DNA of 64,000 bases. Origin: Opitutales bacterium (GTDB lineage Bacteria; Verrucomicrobiota; Verrucomicrobiia; Opitutales; JABSRG01). Shown in pieces: positions 17,485 through 25,637 of this stretch. A model generated the notes under the pieces. The model saw only the letters and a list, made by a program, of their open reading frames with translations. It did not search any database and was not told where the DNA came from. The stretch's first letter is position 1, and each line of letters begins with the position of its first letter. A program made the translations under genes and the position numbers. The DNA is taken from NCBI GenBank assembly GCA_028280845.1, contig JANQKZ010000020.1:21267-85266 (forward strand), written 5' to 3'.

Positions 17485-18354
17485 ATGTCCGATTACTCCA
17501 AAGCCATCATCGATCAGATTCTGTTGCCGACCGATTTTTCTCCTGAGGGGGAAGTGGCCTTTATGCACGCTCTCAAAATCGCCCTGGCTGCTCAAACCCA
17601 GCTCACCCTGCTCCACATTGTTTCAGGACACAGCGCCAATTGGGATGAGTTTCCCTCCGTCCGCGAACCCCTCGTCCGATGGGGCCTCATCCCACCCGAC
17701 GCCCCCCGTTCGGCCGTCGTCGATTTAGGCATTGAGGTGCGGAAAGTCGTCGCCGAATCCGACAATCCGGTAGATGGTGTCCTGGAATACATGGAAAGCC
17801 ACCCGCCGGACCTCGTCGTGCTCAAAACCGCGGTAAACCAGGGCAAAATGCAGTGGTTCAAACATTCCGAGGCGAAGCCCCTCACCTTGAAGTCCCCCCA
17901 GATGACCCTGATTATTCCCTCCGGGGTCGAAGGCTTTGTCTCCCGGGATACCGGTGACATCCAACTGAATAACATTCTGATCCCCGTGGCCGAGAACCCC
18001 GATGCGATCTCCGCCGTTGAAGGTGCCCGCCGCATGGTGATCCGGACCGGTGCTCCGGAAGGAACGATCCACCTCCTCCATGTGGGGGAAAACCAGGACC
18101 TGGCCCCCCGCCTCGAAATCGAGGACGTCCCCGGTTGGACCTGGAATCGCATGATGGCCCAAGGTCCCGTCGTCGAAACCATTGCCGATGTCGCCCGCGA
18201 CATCCAGGCCGATGCCATCATCATGTCCACCAACGGCCGCGACGGCTTCCTCGACGCCCTCCGCGGCAGCCATAGTGAACGCCTCCTTCACCATACCCCC
18301 TGCCCCGTCATCGCCATCCCCGAATCCGCCAACGTCAATTTCGACCTCAGGTAA
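17485..18354 (+). CDS. Tandem universal stress protein
   Basis: This protein of 289 residues, counted from the ATG at 17485, holds two UspA-type domains. The first starts with DQILLPTDFSPEGEVAF, the second at about 160 with NNILIPVAENP and ends in STNGRDGFLDALRGSHSERL, which resembles the nucleotide-binding GxxG...GS loop. The first domain lacks a clear loop. I chose 17485 because the upstream in-frame extension (from 17359) is pyrimidine- and proline/serine-rich and not Usp-like. The role is presumably in stress adaptation; no ligand can be read from the sequence. Confidence 0.85.
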   Translation: MSDYSKAIIDQILLPTDFSPEGEVAFMHALKIALAAQTQLTLLHIVSGHSANWDEFPSVREPLVRWGLIPPDAPRSAVVDLGIEVRKVVAESDNPVDGVLEYMESHPPDLVVLKTAVNQGKMQWFKHSEAKPLTLKSPQMTLIIPSGVEGFVSRDTGDIQLNNILIPVAENPDAISAVEGARRMVIRTGAPEGTIHLLHVGENQDLAPRLEIEDVPGWTWNRMMAQGPVVETIADVARDIQADAIIMSTNGRDGFLDALRGSHSERLLHHTPCPVIAIPESANVNFDLR

Positions 18355-18383
18355 TCCTAGGCTACTCGGACTCGCCCTGGGAG

Positions 18384-18442
18384 GGACGCATGGTATGCGT
18401 CCGCTTAACCTAAAATGCCTCCCGGCAGGATCCCATCCTGCC
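18384..18442. repeat. Two adjacent hairpin elements (REP-like)
   Basis: Two perfect hairpins follow the Usp gene. The first is GGACGCAT (18384-18391), then 3 nt, then ATGCGTCC. The second is GGCAGGAT (18424-18431), then CCC, then ATCCTGCC. Each has an 8-bp stem and a 3-nt loop, and they lie about 21 bp apart without T-runs. This looks more like a palindromic dispersed repeat than a rho-independent terminator, though either could protect the 3' end of the Usp transcript. Confidence 0.5.
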
Positions 18443-18506
18443 CTCCCCTTTCCATTCGACTTCGCTAATTCTTATTCAGTCACCCCTCCACAAGTTCGGC
18501 GACTTA

Positions 18507-18749
18507 ATGACCCTAGGGAAGCTGGCCCGGCAGATCGTCCCCGGTCTGGCTTACCAGCGCGGCTGGAATAATGTGCTACGCAGGCATACCCGCAACCTGG
18601 CACCCAAGCAGCAGACCCTGGCCCAGCCCCTCTCCTCCCGGCAGAAGGAAATCGCCTGTATGTGGCGCTTCGCCAAAAACAACGGCATCACCGAAGGCTT
18701 CCGCAAGCTTAACCACTACCGCCTCCGCGTCATCGCCTTGTGCGGGTAA
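18507..18749 (+). pseudogene. Transposase C-terminal remnant (ISL3-like)
   Basis: An 80-codon frame ends in WRFAKNNGITEGF-RKLNHYRLRVIALCG. ISL3-type transposases end with NGxTEGFHxKxKxxxRxAYGFRN...YRLRV, so this looks like that C-terminus with an in-frame internal deletion between the two GF positions. The upstream catalytic region is absent and no terminal inverted repeats are visible. It lies between hairpin repeats and a tRNA gene, a common place for mobile element debris. Family assignment is from memory of the motif only. Confidence 0.45.
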
Positions 18750-18863
18750 ACCAACATCAACCCTCTACTTACAACCCTATCCCCAAGCTTTGGTGTAGAC
18801 CCTTCTCATTCCCCCTTGCGATTGGCGTGCCATCCGTAGCTCGCTCAATGGGCGAGCGAAGGA

Positions 18864-18939
18864 TGGTGGAGCCGATCAGGATCGAACTGACGACCTCTTG
18901 CATGCCATGCAAGCGCTCTTCCAACTGAGCTACGGCCCC
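18864..18939 (-). tRNA. tRNA-Ala (anticodon GGC)
   Basis: The 76-nt gene folds as a standard cloverleaf on the minus strand. The acceptor stem is GGGGCCG/CGGCTCC with one G-U pair, the D-arm GCTC/GAGC, the anticodon stem CTTGC/GCAAG with loop ATGGCAT giving anticodon GGC, and the T-arm GTCAG/CTGAT with loop TTCGATC. The 3' CCA is encoded. It reads GCC alanine codons. Confidence 0.95.
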
Positions 18940-19030
18940 GAATGAGAAAAGAGATCAAAACATCAGCTTTCCGCTTTGGGTCAACCCTTTTTTATTGCTC
19001 GTGAATAGTTCGACTTTTGAATGAACTCCC

Positions 19031-20329
19031 ATGGACGCAGCCCCCACTCCGCTCTCAAGACGCAGTTTTATACAGGCCACTGGAAAAGGCGCCGCTGCCA
19101 TGGCCGTAGCCCCCTCCATCCTTAAAGGGGCAAGTCCTACTCAGGATCCGGTGCGTATCGCACATATTGGAATAGGAACGCGGGGAGGAACGCTGATGCG
19201 TTACACGGGCTCCATCGATATGTGCAAAGTGGTGGCAGTTTGCGATGTCTACCAACCCCATGTGGAAAAAGCCGCAAAGTTATCCAATAATCCGGAAGTG
19301 GCCCGCTACACGGATTACAGAGAGTTGCTCAATGATCCCACGATCGAGGCCGTCATTATAGCCACTCCCGATCATTGGCATGAGCAGATGCTCCTCGATG
19401 CCATCGCAGTGGGCAAAGACGTCTACTGTGAAAAGGGGTGGACTACCTCCGTAGCTGCCGCCAGGCGCATGCGCGATGCAGTCAAAAAGCATAATACAGT
19501 CATGCAGCTGGGGCACCAGGGCCGGCAGCTGCCCTCCGCGGACATCGCTAAACAGATGATTGAGAATGGGGATCTCGGGAATGTCACCCTGGTCAATACC
19601 GGCCGTTACTTTAACGCACCGGTCGATCGACCGCCCTGGCGATGGTATGGATGGTATAGCAATTACGACCGCCCAGACCCCAAGCAGGTAATCAAGGATC
19701 TGGATTGGGAGCTGTGGCTCGGGGATGCCCCCGGTATCGAGTTCAATGAACGGCATTTCTGGCACTGGCGGTGTTATTGGCCCTATGGCACCGGCCAGGC
19801 AGGAGACCTCCTCTCCCACGAGCTGGATTTTGTCCAGTCTGTCCTCGGCTATGGGATCCCCGACACTTGTTTCACCTCGGGCCACAATGCCTTCTGGCAT
19901 GACGATCGAGAAGTCCCGGATACCTGGATCGCATCCAACACCTTCGAGGCCCAGAACTGCACCGTCACTTTTCAGGGCTGCATGAATTCCAACCGTCAAC
20001 AGACCCCCGAATTTATTGGGAATAAAGGCCGTATGATTTTCAACAAAATCGGCCAGGACGCCTCTATGTTCGAAGTCTACGCGGATGAGCCCATGTATAA
20101 ACCCGCGCGCTATCCCCAATCCAAGCCGACTTTCTTTTTCGCTCCTGGAAGGGAGCATAAAAAGCCGACCCACATGGAAAACTTCCTCACCTGTGTCCGG
20201 ACTCGGGAGCGCCCGACTTGTAACGAGGATGAAGCGTTCATTGAGGCCGTCACCCTCCTCATGTCGGTGGAGAGTTATATGCAAAAACGACTGGTGCGTT
20301 GGGATAAAGCAAAGGAAGAAATTGTTTAA
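19031..20329 (+). CDS. Tat-exported Gfo/Idh/MocA-family oxidoreductase
   Basis: This 432-residue protein starts with a Tat signal (SRRSFIQATGKG at 9-20, then a hydrophobic stretch). A Rossmann NAD(P)-binding domain follows (IAHIGIGTRGG, about 43-53; ATPDHWHEQ), then the Gfo/Idh/MocA C-terminal domain with WHWRCYWPYGTGQAGDLLSH. The usual EKP motif reads EKG (134-136): the catalytic-type Lys is kept, Pro is lost. Such proteins act on sugars or inositol derivatives in the periplasm of Verrucomicrobiota and Planctomycetes; the substrate is unknown. Downstream lies a sugar-type ABC ATPase gene. Confidence 0.88.
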   Translation: MDAAPTPLSRRSFIQATGKGAAAMAVAPSILKGASPTQDPVRIAHIGIGTRGGTLMRYTGSIDMCKVVAVCDVYQPHVEKAAKLSNNPEVARYTDYRELLNDPTIEAVIIATPDHWHEQMLLDAIAVGKDVYCEKGWTTSVAAARRMRDAVKKHNTVMQLGHQGRQLPSADIAKQMIENGDLGNVTLVNTGRYFNAPVDRPPWRWYGWYSNYDRPDPKQVIKDLDWELWLGDAPGIEFNERHFWHWRCYWPYGTGQAGDLLSHELDFVQSVLGYGIPDTCFTSGHNAFWHDDREVPDTWIASNTFEAQNCTVTFQGCMNSNRQQTPEFIGNKGRMIFNKIGQDASMFEVYADEPMYKPARYPQSKPTFFFAPGREHKKPTHMENFLTCVRTRERPTCNEDEAFIEAVTLLMSVESYMQKRLVRWDKAKEEIV

Positions 20330-20429
20330 CTCGGCCAGAGGCCAAACACAACCTGCACCGATCCCGGAAATCGGGTTCTAAAGCCGGAAGCTCCAAGTCT
20401 GAACCCATTCATGACCTCACCCCCAGCAC

Positions 20430-21551
20430 ATGGCGATTGTTGAATTCAAGGCCGTAAATAAAGTCTATCCCGCCGCCAAGGGGCATGAGCCTTTCCAAGC
20501 GGTAAAATCGATAGATCTGGCTGTCCGGGACAAGGAATTCATGGTTCTGGTCGGACCCTCCGGCTGTGGAAAATCTACCAGCCTTCGCATGTTGGCCGGC
20601 CTGGAATCCATCACGAGTGGTGAAATCCGGATCGATGGCCTTCCCGTAAACAACCTCCCCCCCAAATCGCGGGATGTGGCCATGGTGTTTCAAAACTATG
20701 CCCTTTATCCCCACATGACGGTGTATGAAAACCTGTCCTTTGGGTTGAGGATGCAAAAAACCCCAAAAGCGACCATTGATGACAAGGTCAAAGAAGCGGC
20801 AGATATCCTCGGCCTCACCGAGCTCCTCTCTCGTAAACCGAAAGCGCTCTCCGGCGGCCAGCGCCAACGGGTTGCCCTGGGCCGGGCCATCGTCCGGCAT
20901 CCAAAGGTCTTCCTCTTTGATGAGCCCCTCTCCAATCTTGACGCCAAAATGCGCGTCCAGATGCGCACCGAGATCATCAAGTTGCACCAGCGCCTCGAAG
21001 CAACCATGATCTATGTCACCCATGACCAAGTGGAGGCCATGACCATGGGAGACCGGATCTGCGTCATGAACGAGGGAGAAATCATGCAGGTCGACACCCC
21101 CATGGGCCTCTACCGAAACCCCGCCAATCGCTTCGTCGCCTCCTTCATCGGCAGTCCGCCCATGAACCTGTTCAGCGTCTCCATCACTTCGCAGAAGAAG
21201 TCTTCGGTATTTTCTCTAGGCAAGTCCACGTTCTCTCTCCCTGCCCCTCTACATTCGAAAATAGCTTCCTTGGACATGAAACAGGTAATCCTTGGTATAC
21301 GGCCAGAAGACTGGGTGGTCCTTCCCCAGGGAGATAATGGATTTAAAGTCACGGTAGACGGCATCGAACCTTTGGGCCCTGAAACCTTGATCACATTTGC
21401 CCATGAAGGTTCTACTATGGTAGTGAAGGTGTCTCCGGAGTTAGACCTTCGCCCTGGGGACACCATCCATCTAGACCTGAAACCGGAGAAATTGCACTGC
21501 TTTGATCCCACCCCGACTGGCGCCACGTTAAGTCCCTTGCCACCCGCCTAG
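20430..21551 (+). CDS. Sugar-type ABC transporter ATPase (MalK/UgpC-like)
   Basis: This 373-residue ATPase has Walker A GPSGCGKST (42-50), Q-loop VFQNYALYPHM, signature LSGGQRQR (140-147), Walker B FLFDEP (161-166), H-loop YVTHD and a C-terminal TOBE-type regulatory region from about 240. It is closest to the MalK/UgpC/MsmX group that powers import of oligosaccharides or glycerol phosphates. No permease or binding protein gene is adjacent; it lies between two oxidoreductase genes, so it probably serves permeases encoded elsewhere. Confidence 0.9.
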   Translation: MAIVEFKAVNKVYPAAKGHEPFQAVKSIDLAVRDKEFMVLVGPSGCGKSTSLRMLAGLESITSGEIRIDGLPVNNLPPKSRDVAMVFQNYALYPHMTVYENLSFGLRMQKTPKATIDDKVKEAADILGLTELLSRKPKALSGGQRQRVALGRAIVRHPKVFLFDEPLSNLDAKMRVQMRTEIIKLHQRLEATMIYVTHDQVEAMTMGDRICVMNEGEIMQVDTPMGLYRNPANRFVASFIGSPPMNLFSVSITSQKKSSVFSLGKSTFSLPAPLHSKIASLDMKQVILGIRPEDWVVLPQGDNGFKVTVDGIEPLGPETLITFAHEGSTMVVKVSPELDLRPGDTIHLDLKPEKLHCFDPTPTGATLSPLPPA

Positions 21552-21586
21552 AGTTTTATATAGAGTTCCGCTCACATCAATACCAC

Positions 21587-22918
21587 ATGAATCCCCTATC
21601 CCGCCGTTCCTTCATTCGAAACTCCAGCCTGGCCACGGCCTCCCTCGGTCTGGTCCCCCAATTCCTCAACGCCAGCGAAGTCGCTCCCAGCGAATCAGTC
21701 ACCGTGGCCCTCATCGGGGCCAACGGTATGGGCTCCTCCGATCTCGAGACCATGCTGGAAGTCCCCGGCGTGAAATGCGCCGCAATCTGCGATGTCGACC
21801 AACGGGTGCTCGAGACCAAGGCCCGCCTCGCGGAAATGAACACCGGCGTTCGTCCGGATATTTATACTGACTTCAGAAAAGTCCTGGATCGCAAAGATAT
21901 CGATGCCGTCATCATTGGCACCCCGGACCACTGGCATTGCCTCATGATGGCGATGGCCTGCGAGGCGGGGAAGGATGTCTATTGCGAAAAGCCCGTGGCC
22001 AATTCGATCGAAGAGGCGGAACTCATGGTCAAAATCGCCGAGCGCACCGGTCGTGTGGTCCAGGTCGGCCAATGGCAACGGAGTGACCAACATTGGTTTG
22101 ATGCCGTCCAATATGTGCAAAACGGTGCCTTGGGACGGATCCGGGTAGTCCATGCCTTCGCCTATATCGGATGGATCAACGCCCTGACCCCCGTTGCCGA
22201 CTCCGCTCCACCCGATCATGTGGATTATGACATGTGGCTGGGCCCCGCGCCCAAGCGGCCCTTCAACAAGTATCGGTTCCACAGCGATTTCCGATGGTTC
22301 TGGGACTACGCCGGGGGTCTTATGACCGATTGGGGGGTTCACCTGTTGGACTTCGCACTTTTCGGCATGGACCAGTACGTTCCCAAATCCGTCGTCGCAG
22401 CGGGAGGTAAAATGGCGTATCCGGACGACATGGCCGAGACTCCGGACACCCTGTCCACCGTTTATGAGTTCGATGGGTGGAACCTGGTCTGGGAACAGAT
22501 GGCGGGCATTTATGATGGTCCGCTTGGAAACTACCACGGGGTCCACTTCACCGGCGAAAACGGTCGACTTCACGTCAACCGGGACGGCTGGCAGGTTTAT
22601 CCCGGCCACGACGGTCTCCCCTGGCAGGGCGAGCCTGTACCCAAAATGGAAGCCGTTCCCTGGCAAGCCAACAGCGGAAACGGTCTCCTCAATCACGTCA
22701 CCAATTTTGTCGATTGTATCAAAACCCGCGAAAAACCGACCGCGGACATCGAGATTGGAGCGCATATTGCCAAGGTCGCTCACCTCGGCAATATCGCCTA
22801 TCGCACCGGTCGTAAAATTTACTGGGATCCGGAAAAGATGGAACTCACCGGAGATCCGGAAGCTACCGCCCTGACCAGGGCGAACTATCGGTCTCCCTGG
22901 TCCCTCCCCCAAGCCTGA
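21587..22918 (+). CDS. Tat-exported Gfo/Idh/MocA-family oxidoreductase
   Basis: This 443-residue protein has a Tat signal (SRRSFIRNSSLATAS at 5-19), a Rossmann domain (ALIGANGMGSSDLE; GTPDHWHCLMM) and an intact EKP motif in YCEKPVANSIEEAE. The C-terminal domain has FRWFWDYAGGLMTDWGVHLLD-like residues typical of the family. It lies 35 bp after the ABC ATPase gene and probably shares its transcript. A role in periplasmic sugar oxidation or epimerisation is inferred from the family. Confidence 0.9.
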   Translation: MNPLSRRSFIRNSSLATASLGLVPQFLNASEVAPSESVTVALIGANGMGSSDLETMLEVPGVKCAAICDVDQRVLETKARLAEMNTGVRPDIYTDFRKVLDRKDIDAVIIGTPDHWHCLMMAMACEAGKDVYCEKPVANSIEEAELMVKIAERTGRVVQVGQWQRSDQHWFDAVQYVQNGALGRIRVVHAFAYIGWINALTPVADSAPPDHVDYDMWLGPAPKRPFNKYRFHSDFRWFWDYAGGLMTDWGVHLLDFALFGMDQYVPKSVVAAGGKMAYPDDMAETPDTLSTVYEFDGWNLVWEQMAGIYDGPLGNYHGVHFTGENGRLHVNRDGWQVYPGHDGLPWQGEPVPKMEAVPWQANSGNGLLNHVTNFVDCIKTREKPTADIEIGAHIAKVAHLGNIAYRTGRKIYWDPEKMELTGDPEATALTRANYRSPWSLPQA

Positions 22919-22972
22919 CCCCGGCGAGAAAACCCGATAAATTTCTCATATTCCATCCAAACCTATCCCTGT

Positions 22973-23005
22973 CCGATCTCTAGCAGATCGGGTATAGTTC
23001 TACCC
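22973..23005 (+). promoter_or_regulatory. Overlapping hairpins at the translation start of the nucleoside hydrolase gene
   Basis: CCGATCT (22973-22979) pairs perfectly with AGATCGG (22985-22991) over a 5-nt loop. A second stem, GGGTA (22990-22994) with TACCC (23001-23005), overlaps it by two bases and ends directly at the GTG start codon. No Shine-Dalgarno sequence is visible, so structure may control initiation. The first hairpin could alternatively be the end of the upstream transcript, but no T-run follows. Confidence 0.4.
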
Positions 23006-23983
23006 GTGAACCCCACAAACCCTCTCAGACTTCTTGTCGCCTTAACTGCATGCTTTATCCTGGCCTGCCCTTCTTATGGATCGCCTTCTCCCATCCCGGT
23101 AGTATTGGACACCGATATAGGAAGTGATGTGGACGATACATGGGCCTTGGCCTATCTCCTCCGCTGCCCTGAGCTCGAGGTAAAGATGGTACTCTGCGGG
23201 ACAGCCAATACCGAATACCGGGGACGGCTCGCCGCCAAATTCCTCGAGGTTTCCGGACGAACGGATGTCCCCGTCGGATTGGGCCCCACCGGGGGTTCCT
23301 CGAATGAATTCCAACTCCCCTGGGTCGGCGATTACCAGCTTTCCGACTATCCCGGGACCATCTATCGAGATGGTGTAGACGCCTTCATCCGGCTGGTCCA
23401 CGAATCCCCGGTCCCCCTCACCTTACTCGCAGTAGGCCCCCTACCCAATATCAAAGAAGCCCTCAAACGCGATCCTTCCATTGCCCCCAAGGTACACTTC
23501 ATTGGAATGCATGGCAGCATCGACCGGGGATACGGGCCTGAACCCGTTGCCGAAACCAATGTGCGGGTCGATGTTGATGCTTTCCGGAAAGTCCATGCCG
23601 CAGATTGGCTTTCTTTTCGCATCACCCCCCTCGATACCTGCGGACTCGTGGTTTTAGGAGGGGAAAATTACCAGAAAGTGTTTCATTCAACAGATCCCAT
23701 GCTCGTCGCCTTGATCGAAAACTACAAAATCTGGTCTGAATTGGTCACCTGGATGGAAGTCGATTTTTTCGAAGAACAATCGTCCACCCTCTTCGACTTG
23801 GTCCCCATCTACATGGCCATCGATGACTCGCTCCTGGAATATGACCAAATCCCCATCTCAGTTAATGATGCAGGATTCACCCTCCGCGACCCCGAAAACG
23901 GAACGTTGACGAGGACCGCCATGCGGTGGAAAGATTTAAATGCCTTTTATGATCACATCACGGAACGACTTCTGGGTAAATAG
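23006..23983 (+). CDS. Exported inosine-uridine-type nucleoside hydrolase
   Basis: This 325-residue protein begins with GTG and a signal peptide (hydrophobic LLVALTACFILAC, cleavage near residue 25-27). The calcium-binding nucleoside hydrolase motif VVLDTDIGSDVDD follows at about 32-44. The family hydrolyses ribonucleosides to base and ribose. Exported members are common in polysaccharide- and nucleoside-scavenging marine bacteria. A Cys near the signal end (ACPS) could be a lipobox but lacks the usual L-x-x spacing. It lies between two Tat-type oxidoreductase genes. Confidence 0.87.
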   Translation: MNPTNPLRLLVALTACFILACPSYGSPSPIPVVLDTDIGSDVDDTWALAYLLRCPELEVKMVLCGTANTEYRGRLAAKFLEVSGRTDVPVGLGPTGGSSNEFQLPWVGDYQLSDYPGTIYRDGVDAFIRLVHESPVPLTLLAVGPLPNIKEALKRDPSIAPKVHFIGMHGSIDRGYGPEPVAETNVRVDVDAFRKVHAADWLSFRITPLDTCGLVVLGGENYQKVFHSTDPMLVALIENYKIWSELVTWMEVDFFEEQSSTLFDLVPIYMAIDDSLLEYDQIPISVNDAGFTLRDPENGTLTRTAMRWKDLNAFYDHITERLLGK

Positions 23984-24061
23984 GTTCTAACCGTTCTGAA
24001 CGCTGGACGATCAGTCGAACAAGCTTTTCTGTTTTAGTAAAACCACTCATCCATTCTAACC

Positions 24062-25480
24062 ATGTCTGATATACCCCCAATTAATCGCCGAAATTTCATA
24101 AAGAAATCCGCCATCGGGGCTGGAATGCTGTCCACCCTCCCGTCCATTTCCAAAGCCACTCCCTACGGCGGGGCCTCCGCTAATGGAAAGCTCAACGTCG
24201 CCATTGTCGGAGTTGGAGGAAAAGGTCGCGGCCCCACAGTGGAGACCAGCCAGAACCACAACATTGTGGCGCTCTGTGATGTGAACTTCCCGGGCGTCGA
24301 TGCCGCGCGAAAATCAGAACACTGGCAGGCTGCCGATTTTGATGCCGCCCTCACGAAGGTCGAAAATAAGGGAGCCAAGCGCTACACCGACTACCGGGTC
24401 ATGTTCGAAGAGATGGCCGACAAAATCGATGCTGTCATTATCTCCACCCCGGACCATATGCACTACCCCATCGCATTGTCCGCCTTGAATCTCGGTATCC
24501 ATGTATATTGTGAAAAACCCTTAACTCACAAAGTAGCCGAGGCCCGTCACCTGGCGAAGGTCGCCAAGAAAAAAGGATTAGTGACTCAAATGGGGAACCA
24601 GGGCCACTCCATGGAAGGTACTCGTCTGGTCTACGAGTGGGTCAATGCGGGGGTCATCGGCGAGATTAAAGAAGTCCATTCATGGACCGACCGCCCCGCC
24701 ATCTTCTGGCAACAGGGCTTGGAGAAACCCGATCACTCCGAAATGATCCCCGTAAAACCCGATGGATTCGAATGGGATCTCTGGCTTGGCGTCGCGGATA
24801 AGCGCCCCTACGATCCAGCCTATGCCCCCTTCAGATGGCGCGCCTATCTCGACTTCGGTTGCGGGGCCCTCGGGGATATGGCCTGCCACATCATGGACTC
24901 TTCATTCTGGGCTCTTGGCCTGGAATCCCCCACGTCCATTTCGGCAGCCTGTACCAACCTGACCGGTTACACCTATCCCGTCAGCTCAGTGGTCACCTTC
25001 CAATTCCCTGCCCGCGGCAAAATGCCCCCGGTCACCTTTAAATGGTACGACGGCGATATGCGTCCCTCCATCCCCAACTTCCTCAAGCGTGAGAACCCCC
25101 TGACCGGGCAATATCATTCCAACGGCACTATGATCGTGGGTGAAGATGCCATTATCCTGACCGATACCTACAGCAAGGGAGCTCGTATATTCCCCTATGC
25201 CAAATTCCAGGAGCTGCGCTCCGATCTCCCCGGAAAGAGCTTGCGTCGTATCAAGGGATCCCACCTCAATGAGTTCTACTCGGCCATCCTCGAAGGACGG
25301 AAGGCCAGCAGTGACTTCGAATATGCGGCCCCCTTCACCGAAACAATCCTTCTGGGAACCATTGCCCAACAAACCCAACGGGACCTGACCTTCGATGGGA
25401 AAGCCGGCAAATTCATCAATGACGACGAAGCCAATAAGCTACTCACCAAGGATTACCCCGACGGCTGGATTCTTTCATAA
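24062..25480 (+). CDS. Tat-exported Gfo/Idh/MocA-family oxidoreductase
   Basis: This 472-residue protein carries a Tat signal (NRRNFIKKSAIGAG at 8-21). Its Rossmann fold shows VAIVGVGGKGRGP and STPDHMHYPIA, and the EKP motif is intact (YCEKPLTHKVAEA). The C-terminal half contains WRAYLDFGCGALGDMACHIMD, split here as WRAYLDFGCGALGD and MACHIMD, the family's conserved acid and His region. It is followed by a strong terminator. It is the third family member in 6 kb; substrate unknown. Confidence 0.9.
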   Translation: MSDIPPINRRNFIKKSAIGAGMLSTLPSISKATPYGGASANGKLNVAIVGVGGKGRGPTVETSQNHNIVALCDVNFPGVDAARKSEHWQAADFDAALTKVENKGAKRYTDYRVMFEEMADKIDAVIISTPDHMHYPIALSALNLGIHVYCEKPLTHKVAEARHLAKVAKKKGLVTQMGNQGHSMEGTRLVYEWVNAGVIGEIKEVHSWTDRPAIFWQQGLEKPDHSEMIPVKPDGFEWDLWLGVADKRPYDPAYAPFRWRAYLDFGCGALGDMACHIMDSSFWALGLESPTSISAACTNLTGYTYPVSSVVTFQFPARGKMPPVTFKWYDGDMRPSIPNFLKRENPLTGQYHSNGTMIVGEDAIILTDTYSKGARIFPYAKFQELRSDLPGKSLRRIKGSHLNEFYSAILEGRKASSDFEYAAPFTETILLGTIAQQTQRDLTFDGKAGKFINDDEANKLLTKDYPDGWILS

Positions 25481-25530
25481 TTTACTGAAGCTTCCGTAGG
25501 GACGGCGTTCAGGCCGGCCCCAAACCTTTC

Positions 25531-25562
25531 AAAAGGCGGCCCTTCATGGGTCGCCTTTTTCA
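25531..25562 (+). terminator. Rho-independent terminator
   Basis: AAAGGCGGCCC (25532-25542) pairs with GGGTCGCCTTT (25548-25558) with one G-U pair and a 5-nt loop, followed by more T residues. It ends the transcript of the oxidoreductase gene at 24062-25480. The A-tract on the left side means it could also act on the leftward polB transcript, which ends 76 bp downstream. Confidence 0.85.
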
Positions 25563-25637
25563 TTTCCAAGTGTGAGTTATCAGTAAATTATTGGATTTCG
25601 CCAACGCAAGGCCCATTACTTGCAGGGTGGCTATGAT

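Noticed and set aside
18864..18939. Attachment site of an integrated element at tRNA-Ala
   Set aside because: No integrase gene and no direct repeat of the tRNA 3' end were found nearby; only a transposase fragment is present.
21695..22912. A 405-codon minus-strand frame opposite an oxidoreductase gene
   Set aside because: Antisense to a gene with Tat signal and EKP motif; similar shadow frames occur opposite the other high-GC genes.
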